Origin: Lingula anatina
Taxonomy: Eukaryota > Brachiopoda > Lingulata > Lingulida > Lingulidae
NCBI RefSeq assembly: GCF_001039355.2
Contig: NW_019775408.1
Location: 172,144 to 236,143 of the forward strand
Direction: 5' to 3'
DNA length: 64,000 bases
Of the stretch, positions 49,309 to 61,353 are shown one piece after another (positions within the stretch are counted from its first letter, which is position 1; every line of letters begins with the position of its first letter). The position numbers and the translations under genes were made by a program. A model generated the notes under the pieces. That model searched no databases and was not told the DNA's origin. It saw nothing but the letters and a program-made list of their open reading frames with translations.

Positions 49309-52300
49309 TGCGTGTGTGTGTGTGGGATTTAATCTAAAAAATGAGTGTCACATGGTGCTTTTATTTTCGCACGTGTTTGGAAATGCGTTGTATTTGTATT
49401 ATGATGGTAAGCTCAGGCTTGCAGCTGACATTGTAAAGGACGTTTTAAGACGTAATACGTAATTACCTAGAACTTGGGATACGGCAACCACCAGCCCAAT
49501 GGTTTTCTGGTCTGTGTAACGGTGGAACACCATGAAGTCTGTCGTGTCGTCACACTGCGCCTTTTCTCTGAATAAGTAAAGAGACATTCCACGAACATCG
49601 ATCATCATTCACTTCGGTGGTATACAGAATTGAGGTTTTTTTCTGAAGTATAACAGGGTTCAGATGGTCGTGCGCGCCACTTAATCCGTTTCAATCAGAA
49701 TCAGTCCAAATAACGCAACTTTGAACCATTGTAACTACTCATCTTTTTAAACATTTTTACAATTATTTACTAAAGATACAAGGTGTCATGACCTTTTGTG
49801 CCCTGATCGAACCCACGATCAACATCAAAGCTGATAATCAATAAGAAGACGTATTATACCAGATATTTCCTGACAACCAGTCTTAAGAATCCTTAAAAGA
49901 GTGTTCTGATAAAAAATGTCCATTTTTGTGTTATCGACTAGATAATGGATTGGAATTGATTACATTTTCTCACGATACTTGTGTACTTTGCGGTTTTTAC
50001 TTAATTATTCTTTTCTATTTGGCCGAAGTGCCGAAATGCTTATAAAAATGGCGTTAAGTGGGAGATTATTGAATATTGGCCATACGGAATAATGTGAAGA
50101 CTTTCTTAGCGAATTGCCCTATAACTATGCCACGTTCGTTTTGCTTAGAAGATATATTTCAGCTCGTCGCAAAAGAATCATTAGCCACGAAGTTGTCTAA
50201 AAACTGCTGAGACGCAGGTTAACAAATTGCAAAATATTCCAAGCCATTATATATGAATTATCATTATTATTATTATTTTCAATTTTATCTATTATTATTG
50301 TTTTTGAAAAAATCTGTCTATACAACTATAACTGAGCAAGAGAAAAAGTTTCTCTACTGTCAAGCAAAAAAGTGTTATTCCACGTTTGATCCAGTGAGCT
50401 AAATAAATCATGACTATTTGAAAGGATTTCCACTTTGTATGATCAATACAGCATACTCAAAAAACGGACACAATTTCAACTAAGCTTAGACTTGAATTTG
50501 TTCTATCATTTGTCAAAAGCGTAATACATCAAAACAGAGACGTTTTGACATGTTACTCCGCCTACGAAAACAAATAACAAAGATCTCAAAGTAGTTGAAT
50601 TGAAGTGATTCAATTGATTCCATTATGTCTTTTACGCGAGCTGCACTTAAGTTTGGACGTCGAAGCATTTCAAGCCAGACACAAGTTTTTACATTTAAGC
50701 ATCATTCGAAGATGAATTACCCGAGAATGTTGTATACGGTTTTTGTGTTTTACTAGCCGTTTAACTGCATCCGAAACAGTTCAAAAAGCTTGGAAATTGA
50801 TTAAACAACCATGTTTATGATGTAATAATTCTGGACGGTCACAACCGATTCTGTATGTGTAACAATTATCAAAATAGAGTGTCGAGAAAAGGGGACTCAA
50901 GCCCCACCTCCACCCACCTATCCACCCATCCTCCGCGCACACACACACACTCACACACACACACTCACACACACACACACACACACACCTGCTCTCCTCT
51001 AGCACCAGATAAAGTGGAAATTATGGTGCGCTCTATGGCTTTTTTTCAGTAATTACTGGGCATCTTGCCAGGTCATCTAGTTTGCGATCTAACAAAATTT
51101 TCTGTTAAGACACCGGCTACAGGAGTGTGAATCGATTCACTAATTGACTGCATTAAGATCGACGACCTAATAATTTAGTCCTCCGGCCAAAATGTATCTC
51201 ACAACATACACTGCCTTTGTTCTTGATTCTTGCTCGATGCCGTTGGGCATTTTTTCTATATGACACAAATCCATAAATGCAAAGCTACATTGTACATGTT
51301 TTGATTGAATTCTTCTCCGTGTGAGGCATTCCATTTCCGTGTGACTATTTCACTGAGAGTGATAATGTAAGTGAAAAAGTGTTCAAGGCATTAAAAACAT
51401 GTACTTAACAGCGTTTGGGGAATCAATAAATAGACCAATGATCTACTTTATGTGAGATATTCCATTTTCGTGCGCCTACATATTATTTCATTGAAACTGA
51501 TAGTTTAATTGAAAAATAAATACCCAGCGTCATAGAAGCGGCACCTTCCAGTGCCTATTACAAATTAAACAGATACAGAAACGATGGTTGATTATTATGT
51601 GTGGCGAACTATTCACTTTGCCTAAAATAACTTGGAAAACGCATTACCAATCATTTGTATGATATCAGCCAGCTGAGATTGATTTTTCATTAAAAAATGG
51701 AAAAAATACAGTACAGTTGGCTGCACTGTAGAGGGCATCTGGACGCCTTTTGATGAAGGACTAGGCTGAAACCGCAACATTTATTGTCTCAGTTAATTCC
51801 CCTCTTTTTGCTAGTAAATGTATATAATTCATTATTTCAAATACACTTTTTTGATACTTGCTTCAACTCATCAAAGAAAATTAATGATATCTGTTCACAG
51901 AATTGACTAACCTGTTTTTTTAGCGAAACTGAAACTTGATAAATTGAAAGCACAAACCATGGCAAGGTTTTTCACCATTTATGCGTTTTTGCAAAAAAAA
52001 AAAAAAAAAAAAAAAACGTGAGATCCACCGGATTCCATACTTCAAGATAACGCAAATTAGTGGATGAAAGACGATAATGTCTGTCTGAAATTTCAAAGGA
52101 AGTGGCTCGCACGGCTTCATTAATGTATATATGTCGAGCAAGTGGTCATTGTTGTGTCGTTTGAATAATTTTTGCACAAAACATATTCATTGAGCTGTTT
52201 GATGTTGTATTTCGCTGTACTAAGTGAGCAGTGTACATTTACAAATGTGCGATACTCACAGTATAGTTTCCCACACTTCTTCGCCGAATTTCTTAATCAC

Positions 52301-52708
52301 CAAAGAGCGGACACAAACGTGAATCTGCCCATACTTAAAAGAAAAAGAAGAGAGAGTGAGCTGCATTTTGAAAAAAAAAAATGAAACACTGAGTATGTTA
52401 AGTTTACTTCTGTTTTGTTCTAAATTGGCCCTTTTTTATGGGACTCTTTTATGGGAAATTGAGTGAAATAAAACCAAAGTTATTGCGATAAAATCGTGCC
52501 TGATACTACTCCATACAGGTACCTACATGTACTAGTACTTATTGTTCGACGGTTGTGATTTTTTATTTTGCGCACGTGATTGTGTATAATGCTGCTCTTC
52601 ACACCTTTGCGTGTTCATGATTCTCTGTCATGTAACCTCTTCATAACTTAAATCACAATCCCATGAGCAACTGTCGTGTTCAACAAAACAAAATATTACA
52701 CGTACCAT
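43403..52708 (-). CDS. GUCY1B2-like: Soluble guanylate cyclase, beta-2-type subunit (nitric oxide receptor family)
   Basis: Twelve coding exons in frame give about 674 residues: 52706-52708 (ATG alone), 52260-52333, 49467-49567, 48916-49099, 48525-48604, 47739-48266, 47212-47389, 46618-46763, 45725-45873, 45351-45497, 44196-44350, 43403-43682. With this start the heme ligand falls exactly at His105 ([10 protein letters not shown]), with Pro118 (APSFR) and the Tyr135/Ser137/Arg139 heme clamp in HYYSRRKG. The order is H-NOX, PAS-like H-NOXA ([13 protein letters not shown]), coiled coil ([20 protein letters not shown]) and the class III cyclase ([41 protein letters not shown]). The last residues, CTII, form a CaaX prenylation box, a mark of the beta-2 subtype. 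It makes cGMP from GTP when the heme binds NO and is probably membrane-associated. It converges on the alanine-rich gene. Confidence 0.94.
44699..44891. mobile_element. Hairpin MITE, CTTAGG/GATCGATC family, copy 2
   Basis: The left end CTTAGAACCCATTCCCATTG and the inverted right end (CAATGGGACTGAGCCCTAAG on the plus strand) match copy 1 in layout; GTTGGATCGATCC lies inside the right arm. It sits in the cyclase intron between 44350 and 45351. Confidence 0.65.
46184..46588. mobile_element. MITE family A, copy 2, with a nested insertion
   Basis: Ends GGTGTGACGGGAATGGTAGTC and, inverted, GGTGTGACAGGAATGGTAGT, with interior GCTAGGAGCCGTAGTC, match 38705-38876. The interior is interrupted by another element at about 46335-46565. 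The right end is 30 bases from cyclase exon 46618-46763. Confidence 0.75.
46335..46565. mobile_element. Hairpin MITE, CTTAGG/GATCGATC family, copy 3, nested
   Basis: Arms CCATTTCCATAGATTTTAGA and (complement) GGATCGATCTAAATCTCTGG, ending ACCCTAAG, are inserted within the family A element. CTAAGA occurs on both sides of the insertion as a possible target duplication. TCTTAA-type short repeats lie near the right arm. Confidence 0.65.
49276..49324. repeat. TG/CG mixed alternating repeat
   Basis: TGTG then CGTG units then TGTG; alternating purine-pyrimidine in a cyclase intron. Confidence 0.9.
50937..50988. repeat. (AC)n microsatellite
   Basis: AC repeat with a few TC interruptions in the large second cyclase intron. 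Confidence 0.95.
52260..52333 (-). other. Guanylate cyclase second coding exon (start of H-NOX)
   Basis: It encodes [20 protein letters not shown] and onwards, matching the YGFINxxLxxLVxxxFGEExW start of beta subunits. The acceptor is TTTCTTTTAAG and the donor GTGAGT. It is too short to show as an ORF and was found from family knowledge. Confidence 0.85.
52706..52708 (-). other. Guanylate cyclase initiator exon
   Basis: The minus strand reads AGAATG/GTACGTG, a start codon immediately followed by a donor. The next exon begins in phase 0 with Tyr2-Gly3, as in vertebrate beta subunits. The residue numbering it produces (His105, Tyr135) supports the choice; the 5' UTR extent is unknown. Confidence 0.65.
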
Positions 52709-55700
52709 TCTAGATTATCCGTCAACTACCAGGTGTTATTCAATCCAGTATGTCTGCTACTTCCCCCTGTTATATCCCAAGTAACGTGAACATTCCTCTC
52801 GTGTAATAAGCAAAGTGTAACTAAGGATGGATCGGCCTTGGGTGTATCTGATCCTATGACAGCTCGACGCACTGTATCAATGCCTTGTGGAGCAACGCGG
52901 CGAGCAACAACAACAACAAACCAATCCAATTCAATTAGTAATTTACTTTGCTGTCAGACAGGAGTCCCTCAGGAGGCAATATTCAATAATTATATCAAAC
53001 ATCTTTGTCGTTATTAGAACAATATTTACGCACGTAGCCTATATATAAATAGTAATTGCCTAATTACATACATTAAATATAACCTACAAGGTAATTGTTG
53101 CGAACGCGGGACTCAATCTCCGTATCGTACAGGCATGTGTGGATGTTGAAAACTGAGAAAAAAAATTAGAATTTCATCAGCTGCGTTATGTAATAAGAAT
53201 TTTAAGAATTACTTGGAAGTAATTGTTCTTCAATCAAAAGTTAATATTCACAGCTGATAATAGTAATACCTTCAATATGACGATGTCTCCTGGAGCATCT
53301 TCATCAGGGAATGAGGCCATTCAGGGAAATCCAGATGTTTCCAGGTAATAAAAACCGTGACATAAATAACGACGTTAGTAAATGATAACGTAAGTAAATG
53401 TTATACAATGCAATATGATGAATCTATAACACCAGTAAGTACGATATATAAATACAAAATTAATCAAAATTGACTTATCCGTTTGCAATAAATAAGTAAA
53501 CAAACAATTTGGCTTGAATCCAATACTGAAGAAAATCCACGAGTGGGCCTCAGCTCATCTCAGTCACAAGTCACGAGTTGTCTTCTCTCCACTCCACTAT
53601 TAGTTCTGCACGCAACAATCGGGATTAAAATTAGTGACCCTTAGCAAGGCTCGCTGCTCTTTATACTCTCTAAGCTTTTCAATAAAACATTCTCTAAAGA
53701 AAAAAAACTTATAATTTAATAACAAATAATACTAATATTTTTAATTTTTTGTCAAATTTTCGATCGATTTTGCCAGTCTTCTTCGTGTCCTGACAAAAGA
53801 ATTAAATAAATGATGTTGATTCACGGCTCATGCTCATCGGGATGGGGGGGGGGGGGGGGGGGGAGGGGTGATTAACAACTGAAATTGCCTAATTAATACA
53901 ATCTTGTTAATCAAATAACGATGCGCGTTTCAGATAGATTCGTTAAGGAAGTGATCTGAATACTCGTTATTGATCGGTTCAAAGCGTGTAGGCGTTAAGG
54001 CAAGAACGCAATACAAGGATACAAACCTCAGTTTTCCCCAGTTATAAAGTCGATATGACTAGGGATTATAGTTTGCATGAGGTATTATACGTTTTACAGG
54101 ATCAAAGCTTGATAGAGTAACAAAACAGAAAAAGAGCCTGGTGCGTATCATTGAAGTACTCGGTGCAAAAGTGCTTTTTAAATCAAGAGGAGCCGAAAAA
54201 TCAATAAAAGTGTCTATGAAATTTGTGCTTTTCCGTCAGCAAAATGAATTTCAGAATGCACCACCACCCACTATCAACACAGGAATAACATCGAATTTCG
54301 TAGAATAGTTTTATTTTCTATTGTAGACTGGCTTACAAAGTTACCTACTAGAGTCATACATATATTTATGCCCATTTCATTTCTGTCTAGGATTGTTGTA
54401 AATATTATACAGTTGTAAAATAAAAACGGCACTTTTCTTCCACTTTGTGACTGTTGCATATCTTCTTGTGTACAATGTAAATATATACACGAGGTTCCTT
54501 AAATTAAACAAAATTGATTGCTGAAACATAAGTCAACCATACACCGGCATGTACACATACACAGTGGATGTATTTAGTGCTATAAAATTGCATATCTTCT
54601 CTGAAATAAATACAGAAAAAAATGTTACTACTCTAAGGGAAGCGAAAGTTGGTGTCACGTTCTCCACTCTATTTCAGTATTCGCGTGTTTAAAGGTACTT
54701 CGTGTTGTAATTATGTATAATGAGTAATAATATTACTACATGCCACTTTTGAACTTTTCACCCCTTGAAATCAATAAACCATCTTCTCTGAAATAGTCGA
54801 AATGATTATATTAGTTGTCATGACACTAAGACGGCATGTTTATCCTTTTGACAAGATTGCTTTTGATTTCTGCCCGCTCTGAGTGACATAATAAGATATA
54901 TATTCTTTGAAACAATAAAATGAATACAAATGAATACTAAGACATGACGTGGTAGAATGAGAATGCGGCTCTTTGGTTCGGTATCGCTGCCCGTCTCCAG
55001 AGCTTCCTCTGATTTCCATAATGTTGTTTCAATTAGGATTTCTTTTGCTTTTTGATCAGTAACACAACCATGTGAAAAATCGACTATATGGGTTTTGATG
55101 GATTTCACTTAAAAGCTGCCGTGGGCAGTAGAGCAATATCTATACCATAAGCTCTTGTGAATGATATTCTCTGTAGACTCCTTACTGCGCATACAGCAGG
55201 TTATTTTACGGAGTTATGTAATAATTGGCGACACGTTTCACAAAATTATTTAAAAACGAAAATTGGTTCAAACATTGAGACCAAAGCTAGAGTTAAGTTT
55301 ATTCAGTAATAGTCCAATTCAATGAAATATTGCGCCAGTATTATAACAAGAAACGTATAACCCTTTTCAGATTAAAACTTACCCAATTCTAGTAATGTTT
55401 GGATCTACTTAGTCTGTAGGTCTTTAGAATCCAAAGCGATGAAAAATTTTAATGGTACTCAAACGAGACAAAGTGTATAAAAAAGCTTACATCCATGATC
55501 AATTGGCTAACATCGGAGAAGTTATGGGCAGTCGTTTCAGGTCTATTATTCTAAGTAAACGGCGTATTGGATGGTTTAAAGTGTCGTCTACCAGTACTTA
55601 ATAGGACACTTACTGAGATTCAGATAAGAACATCGGTTCCAAATTAACTTTAGGTTTCGACAACTCTCTAAAAGATATGGAAAATCACTATATTGTTCTT

Positions 55701-57255
55701 CAAACTCAAAAATGATTTTTATTGGACATTACGATAAGTTCGGAAGTTCAGCCGACAAAAGTTTTGTTGACATTCCGTTACATATTCCTTTGTCCAGTAC
55801 AAGAAAAATAAAATAAAAAATAAACGATTATAATTTGCTTTTTAACGGTAGATAAACCTCATGTTTTATCGCCAGAATTTATATAAAATGCAAAGTAGCA
55901 GTAAATGATAACCAAAATTCATAAACAAAATTGCTACTCAAAGGAACACATTTTTCTTTTCAAGTTCGCCATTGTTAGGAATAAGGTTTTGCTTATTTTC
56001 AAAAACATTTGGAATGTTAAGGTTGAAGAATGGACATATTTGGAAAAGCAATATCTGAATTTCGCAAAACCACAGGTTTGTACCCAAAGAAAATTGAAAA
56101 GGATCTACCAATTGATCACAAGGTTAATAACAACACGATTCAGTGAATATAATTTGTTTCAACAACGGACATTATTGCCAACAGGTGTCACGACAAACAA
56201 TAATTTACACAGATTGTACAATTTAAATGAGCCAGCTCGCATCCCGTATCCCTGGTAGGTTTTTTACCTTTCGAATTAACAAATAACTTCATTAAGAATG
56301 CATTTACAAACCAGTAAGCGTGAAAAGGTCAATAAAACGGCCAACGAGATTGGTTGAAAACTCTTTTATTATTTTTTTCTGTACAAAACATGCTATTGAA
56401 TTAAAGCATAACCATATAATTTTATAATAATGATAAAATAGCTACTTAGTAAAACAAGGAATGGGTTGGGGATGCAAACTAGTGCATGGAAAGTAAGTGT
56501 TCAGGTATAGTCCTTATCACACAGATCACACACGTGTAGGTTGAGGTAGGGTACTAATCTCCATTATATAACATGAAAAGATTTAGGTAAAAGAAAAATC
56601 ACACACTCATAACATGAACAGGTTGAGGTAGGGGGGTTAAACATATAGATAACACTCAGATTTAGGTCTTAAGGTACTTATCACTTACAGTTTTTTTACA
56701 ACAGGGGGTAATCATTCTTCGTGGTTAATTCAGGTTCTCTTGCCAACCGAAAAAAAAGGTTCCAATTTACGGACTTTCAAGGTACATACTTTTTCGAAAC
56801 GTGCTTGTGTAGGCCTCATTATTTGTTCTCCATTTAGAGAATGTGGGTTGAATGCACCAGTTACTTTTGAAAAAAAAAAGAAATAAACATCCACCCAGCC
56901 CTCCCTGGATGACCCATGGTACTGTAACTTAACTAGAGAGTCAGCTGATTGTCAGAAGTTCGAAATGATCTGGGCGGCCTCGTATACGTCACCGGTGTCA
57001 GTGAGTGCCTGACGCTCATGGTCTTATGGCGACAGAAATCAATGGCAAAAGTTAAAAATTCCGTCAGATAATCAATTACTGACTCCAAACACGTATCAAT
57101 AAAACATAAATTTAACAACACAGTTTCGTTCCATAGCGTTCCGTAACGTGCTTGGTATCACATAAACACCCATGCGTAGGTTTCTTATTGACCATTCCCA
57201 GACCCTATCGTGCTAACTTTGGATCTTACTATCTCCGAGGGGATTCTCGCTTAAG

Positions 57256-57290
57256 TTTTTTTTTTTTTTTTTTTTTTGGGGGGGGGGGGG
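57256..57290. repeat. T-run followed by G-run
   Basis: About 22 T then 13 G. The same T-then-G design occurs at about 9307-9334, suggesting debris of a dispersed repeat. Confidence 0.8.
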
Positions 57291-57896
57291 TGATATAAAC
57301 GCTATGGTAAGGTAATAATGACGTTCTGTGTTTGCTGGGAATAGCTTTCGTTTGAGCCAAATGAAATTGACCAAAATAACTAGAAGAACATTTAATACGA
57401 TTTTCAATACTTTGAAAGGGGTTGGCATTAAGATCCCAGAATTCACAACATACCAGACTGCACAATGTGCCGCTTCAATATAGTACCGTGCGTCATTAAT
57501 TCGCCTTCCTTCACGCCTTTTAAAACTAAAGCCTGCGCTAGACATTGGGCTCACCGTACTGACTACTAGAATTAAGAGTAGGTGTTCACAGCGCTAAAGT
57601 GACCAAGCGATCACTTTCGTTCTCATAAAAAATATATGCCAATTGTCCGCATGCGACGGCCTACCAAGCCAGACATGGGCTCACAATACTCCATTGAATC
57701 CAACCAAAAATGATGTTTAAAGCGATAGTATCGGAGGAAAAACAAAATCCTTTAAGAATTGAGACAGGTGACCCAAAGCCAGCAGTCCAATGGTCAGCTA
57801 CCGCATTTGGAGTTTTTGCTGTCCTTGCGCAATTAACCAATTTATCAATCGATTCATCGATCGATTTATCGATCAAAATAAATCTCTTGCATTTCA

Positions 57897-58035
57897 TTTC
57901 ATTTTGTTGGAAGTTTTTGGGGATCTCTTTGTAAAACAAAGAGGCTTACTTCCTGATGTTTCTTACACCAGCTCCTATACGAGTGAGACTTAGTGAGGAT
58001 GCACCACCTTAGATATTCTTTTATGTCCTTCTTTT
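57897..58035 (-). pseudogene. Decayed tandem copy of the last coding segment of the SET-MYND gene
   Basis: Starting right at the stop codon of the intact gene, the minus strand repeats its last approximately 140 bases with many changes. GHKRI and FYKEIP-like pieces remain recognisable against GHKRIC and FYKEMPKK of the real end, but stops and indels interrupt the frame. It is a relic of a local duplication, now probably 3' UTR. Confidence 0.75.
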
Positions 58036-58036
58036 T

Positions 58037-61000
58037 TCACTTTGATTCACTTGGCTTAGATAATTTTTTTGGCATCTCCTTGTAAAACAAATCGGCTAAC
58101 TTCCTAATTTGTTCTCTCACTGGTTCCTCTACTGAAGAGACAACGTCAGAATGCTTCGTCTTGCATATTCTTTTATGGCCTTTCTTCCAGGCGATCTTTT
58201 GACACTTTGGTGTGCAGTACCACGCCCTCTTACAGTTCGCACAACCGAGAAAATATTTGCCCTGTTCGGGCTTGACCCCGCAGTGTGAGCACTCTTCAGG
58301 ACCGTCCCCTTCAAACTGACAACGTCTACATTGACACCAAAAATTATACGCCCGGAACAGCCAGGCCCTACGCTCTGCCCTGGCGGTCCTGGTGTCAATG
58401 TACGTGGAGAAGAGTTCCTGTCCCGCTGCGATTTTCCGTCGGGCGCGGACACCGATTCCAGGGAAGCCTCCGACATCGCAATCCAAGATCTCTACGTCGT
58501 TGTCGCAGGAGTGGTTTAGACAAGCGTGCAGAGCGAAAAGTCCTCCGAAGACTGCTTCTTTCGGTTCACCAATACTGGCCATATAGGGGACCACGTGCTT
58601 GCTGTTGGAGTCCACTTTCATGCGGGAGAGGAAGCGTCGATATGGCGTCTGTGGGTCCGAAAAGGATTGGCAGTTGCAGGCGACTTGGTAGTATCGACCC
58701 TCAAACTCTCGATTGTCTATCTTATAGTTAATTCCATCGGGGAAATTGTTGAAAACACGATTCATGAGATCCACCATCTTGTGCGCCCATTCCGCGTGTC
58801 CCGCTTTGCCGTATGCGATGAAACGGCGGTAAGGTGCCTTAGCGTGTGCCCACATCTCAACCGTGGGTTCATCTGTGTCTGCTCCATCCTCCCTCGCCTG
58901 TTTGACGGCGCGCCGAACGTCCGCAATAACCGCGGCCCAGATCCGGGCGACGGACATTGGACTGAAAGGGGCGCTCCAGTATCCCTCCGTGCACAACTCG
59001 CCCTTATCGCAGAAATCATAGAGCTCCGCCGCGGCTTTGTTCTTCTTCGGGCAGAGAACTTGGTGGTGTTGATACCAGGCCGCTTTGAGGCAATCCTCGC
59101 TGCAGTATTTCTCGCGTTGACACTTGGGGCATTCGATGATAGAGACCTGCAATGAGAAATGTAAGCTTAGGCAGAAGGCTACAAAAATACAAAAATTATA
59201 AAACATATAACATATGGTAAGACTGAAGTAGGACAAAAGATAAAGGAGGGTTTTTAGATGCATTAATAACCAAAAAAAAAATTAAAAGTATAAAATATCT
59301 TGGCCAAAATATTGAAACCTTTGCATGAATGTTTATTTTCCGTTTTTAAATATTCATTGTACCGCTGACGTGCAGGAAAAAAATGGAAGAATATCCTTAA
59401 ATCAAAATTGTGACATATTTTCAGCAGACGTCGTCTGCCAGGTGTTTCTTTTCTCACCTGGGGCCAGTATTTGGCCACCACCCTCCTCTCCGCCGGTTTC
59501 ATACTTCGTAACACGTCGTCGCCGAAATAGTCTATTGCGGTCAGAAGAGAGCGCGCGCACTGGCTGCACGCGGGAGCTTTGAGGGAAATGCTCGTCTGCG
59601 CGGAAATGATTGGAACCTCCCGCCATACCATTTGGCCACCATTGAAGTCTTCCTTGGCAAAAATACCACGGCCGTATTCTTCAAATTTGACCTGGAGAAG
59701 TAGGGCCTAATTATATTAGCATATGAACTAAAAAATACTGGTACACTTTTGGCTTGAGGTCACAAGAGCTACAAAACAACAGCGTCTGATTAAACAATAT
59801 AGAGATATGATTGAACAGGTCACCGGATTACGATTTCTCATCGTAAGACAATTCCAAAACTATGTATGCTTATTTACTTATTCTGTTTTGTTTTCATTAT
59901 TCTATTTATACGGATATTTATTTTTGTTTCATTTTTCATCATCATCATTATCAATATATAAAATTATATTGAGTTATATAAGAGTTATTCCCTCAATTTA
60001 GAAAAGACATCAAACACCGCACTCTTCACACCTCTATAGGCAACCCTGTGGTGAGGGGCTCGTACAGCCTTTTGGTTCTGATCTGTTGGAACAACAGCGC
60101 CGCCTCTCTGTGCTGCCCGTCACTGACTTGTGTCGCCTTCCTCAGCCACGTCTCCGCCAACACAGGCATGTCGAGCGCCTTCAGGATTTTACCTAGGTTT
60201 GGATAGAGAACGGTTAGAACGGTATTGTTGTGTAGGCCGCATTCAGAACAGCGGACTAATTGTCCGCGGATCAAATATGGCAACCCGCTTAAAAGCTTGC
60301 CGTCTAATCCCCTAATAGACACTGAATATATATTCCCCGCGGGGATTACGCCACGAGCATTCAAGTTAGTCGGCCATATTTGATCCGCGAACTAGCTACT
60401 CCGCTGTTGTGAAAGCAGCCTATAGCGTCAGGCAGGCTATTCAGTGGGATGCTTCTACTCAATTCCAGGGACAAGACTGACATTTAGTGAAAAAGTCGGA
60501 TAATATGGAGTGGGGTTCAGGGGACCGCCTAGGCCAGTGATATGTTTGGCTCCCAAGAAGTCGGAAATCCGCCGATATATAGCCGGAAACGTATCATCCC
60601 TGCATTCATTGAAAGGGCATTTTATGATAATAATAATAATAAACTTGACTAAACTTTTCAACAAAACCTCATCCCCTATGATATTACTTAGGTAGATGAC
60701 ACTCTTTAACACAAATTCTTCATGTTAATGCCAAGGGCGGATCCAGGATTATTTGAAGGGGGGTCCGCCGATGCGAACCCGAACCTCCCTCCCCCCCACC
60801 CCCCTCCCTTTGGCGTGGGGTTTAGGGCCCCGAAAATTTTTGGTATTTTAGAAGGCGAACGGTTCCATTTTGGTAGGCCTACAGTTAAAGGGATAATAAC
60901 TCTTCGTATGAGATCTATATTTCACAATAAAAACATTGTGAATAACTCATAGAAATATAATATATTCTGTTTTACCACAAAAATGGCAGCTATAGCTATT

Positions 61001-61291
61001 TTTTTCTGATATCTGAGCTTGTCTTTAGACCACGTGACCTCCATTGATGGCTGTACTCTGTTAAAATCTCTTAAGAGATCTTAACAAAAAACCAAACTTT
61101 TTAGAAAAAAAAAACAGGGAGTAACTTTGAATGTAAAAATGGATTCATTAACCATTGGTAAGTATGGGAAAATTGTTGTTTACTCCAGGAAAATTCATTT
61201 TTTGGCCGAAACAAAGAGTTATTATCCCTTTAAGAACTATGATTCAGCTAGTCAAAATTGAAAATTTCAGCGAATTATGCATTCTTTACCA

Positions 61292-61353
<62 letters not shown>

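Larger units (their letters stand above)
52709..58036. other. Region upstream of guanylate cyclase and downstream of the SET-MYND gene
   Basis: No gene recognised. Contents include a G-run (53843-53863), a T-run/G-run pair (57256-57290), AT-rich sequence, and a decayed copy of the SET-MYND 3' end at 57897-58035. The ORF at 55905-56258 (117 codons) is low in complexity and without recognisable motifs. Confidence 0.5.

Noticed and set aside
49790-49830. tRNA-like GAACCCACGATC string
   Set aside because: No matching acceptor stem or A box upstream on either strand.
53281-53317. Minus-strand ATG opening MASFPDEDAPGDIVILK before a GT, considered as an alternative cyclase start
   Set aside because: Its frame and sequence do not fit the beta-subunit N-terminus, while ATG/GT at 52706 gives exact family numbering.
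55905-56258. 117-codon plus-strand ORF (MITKIHKQNCYSKEHIF...)
   Set aside because: AT-rich, no motif, no promoter or splice context; length is possible by chance in AT-rich DNA, but I cannot exclude a small gene.
58526-59155. 209-codon plus-strand ORF, with smaller ones at 58285-58731
   Set aside because: Antisense shadows of the SET-MYND coding exon; no family motif is present.
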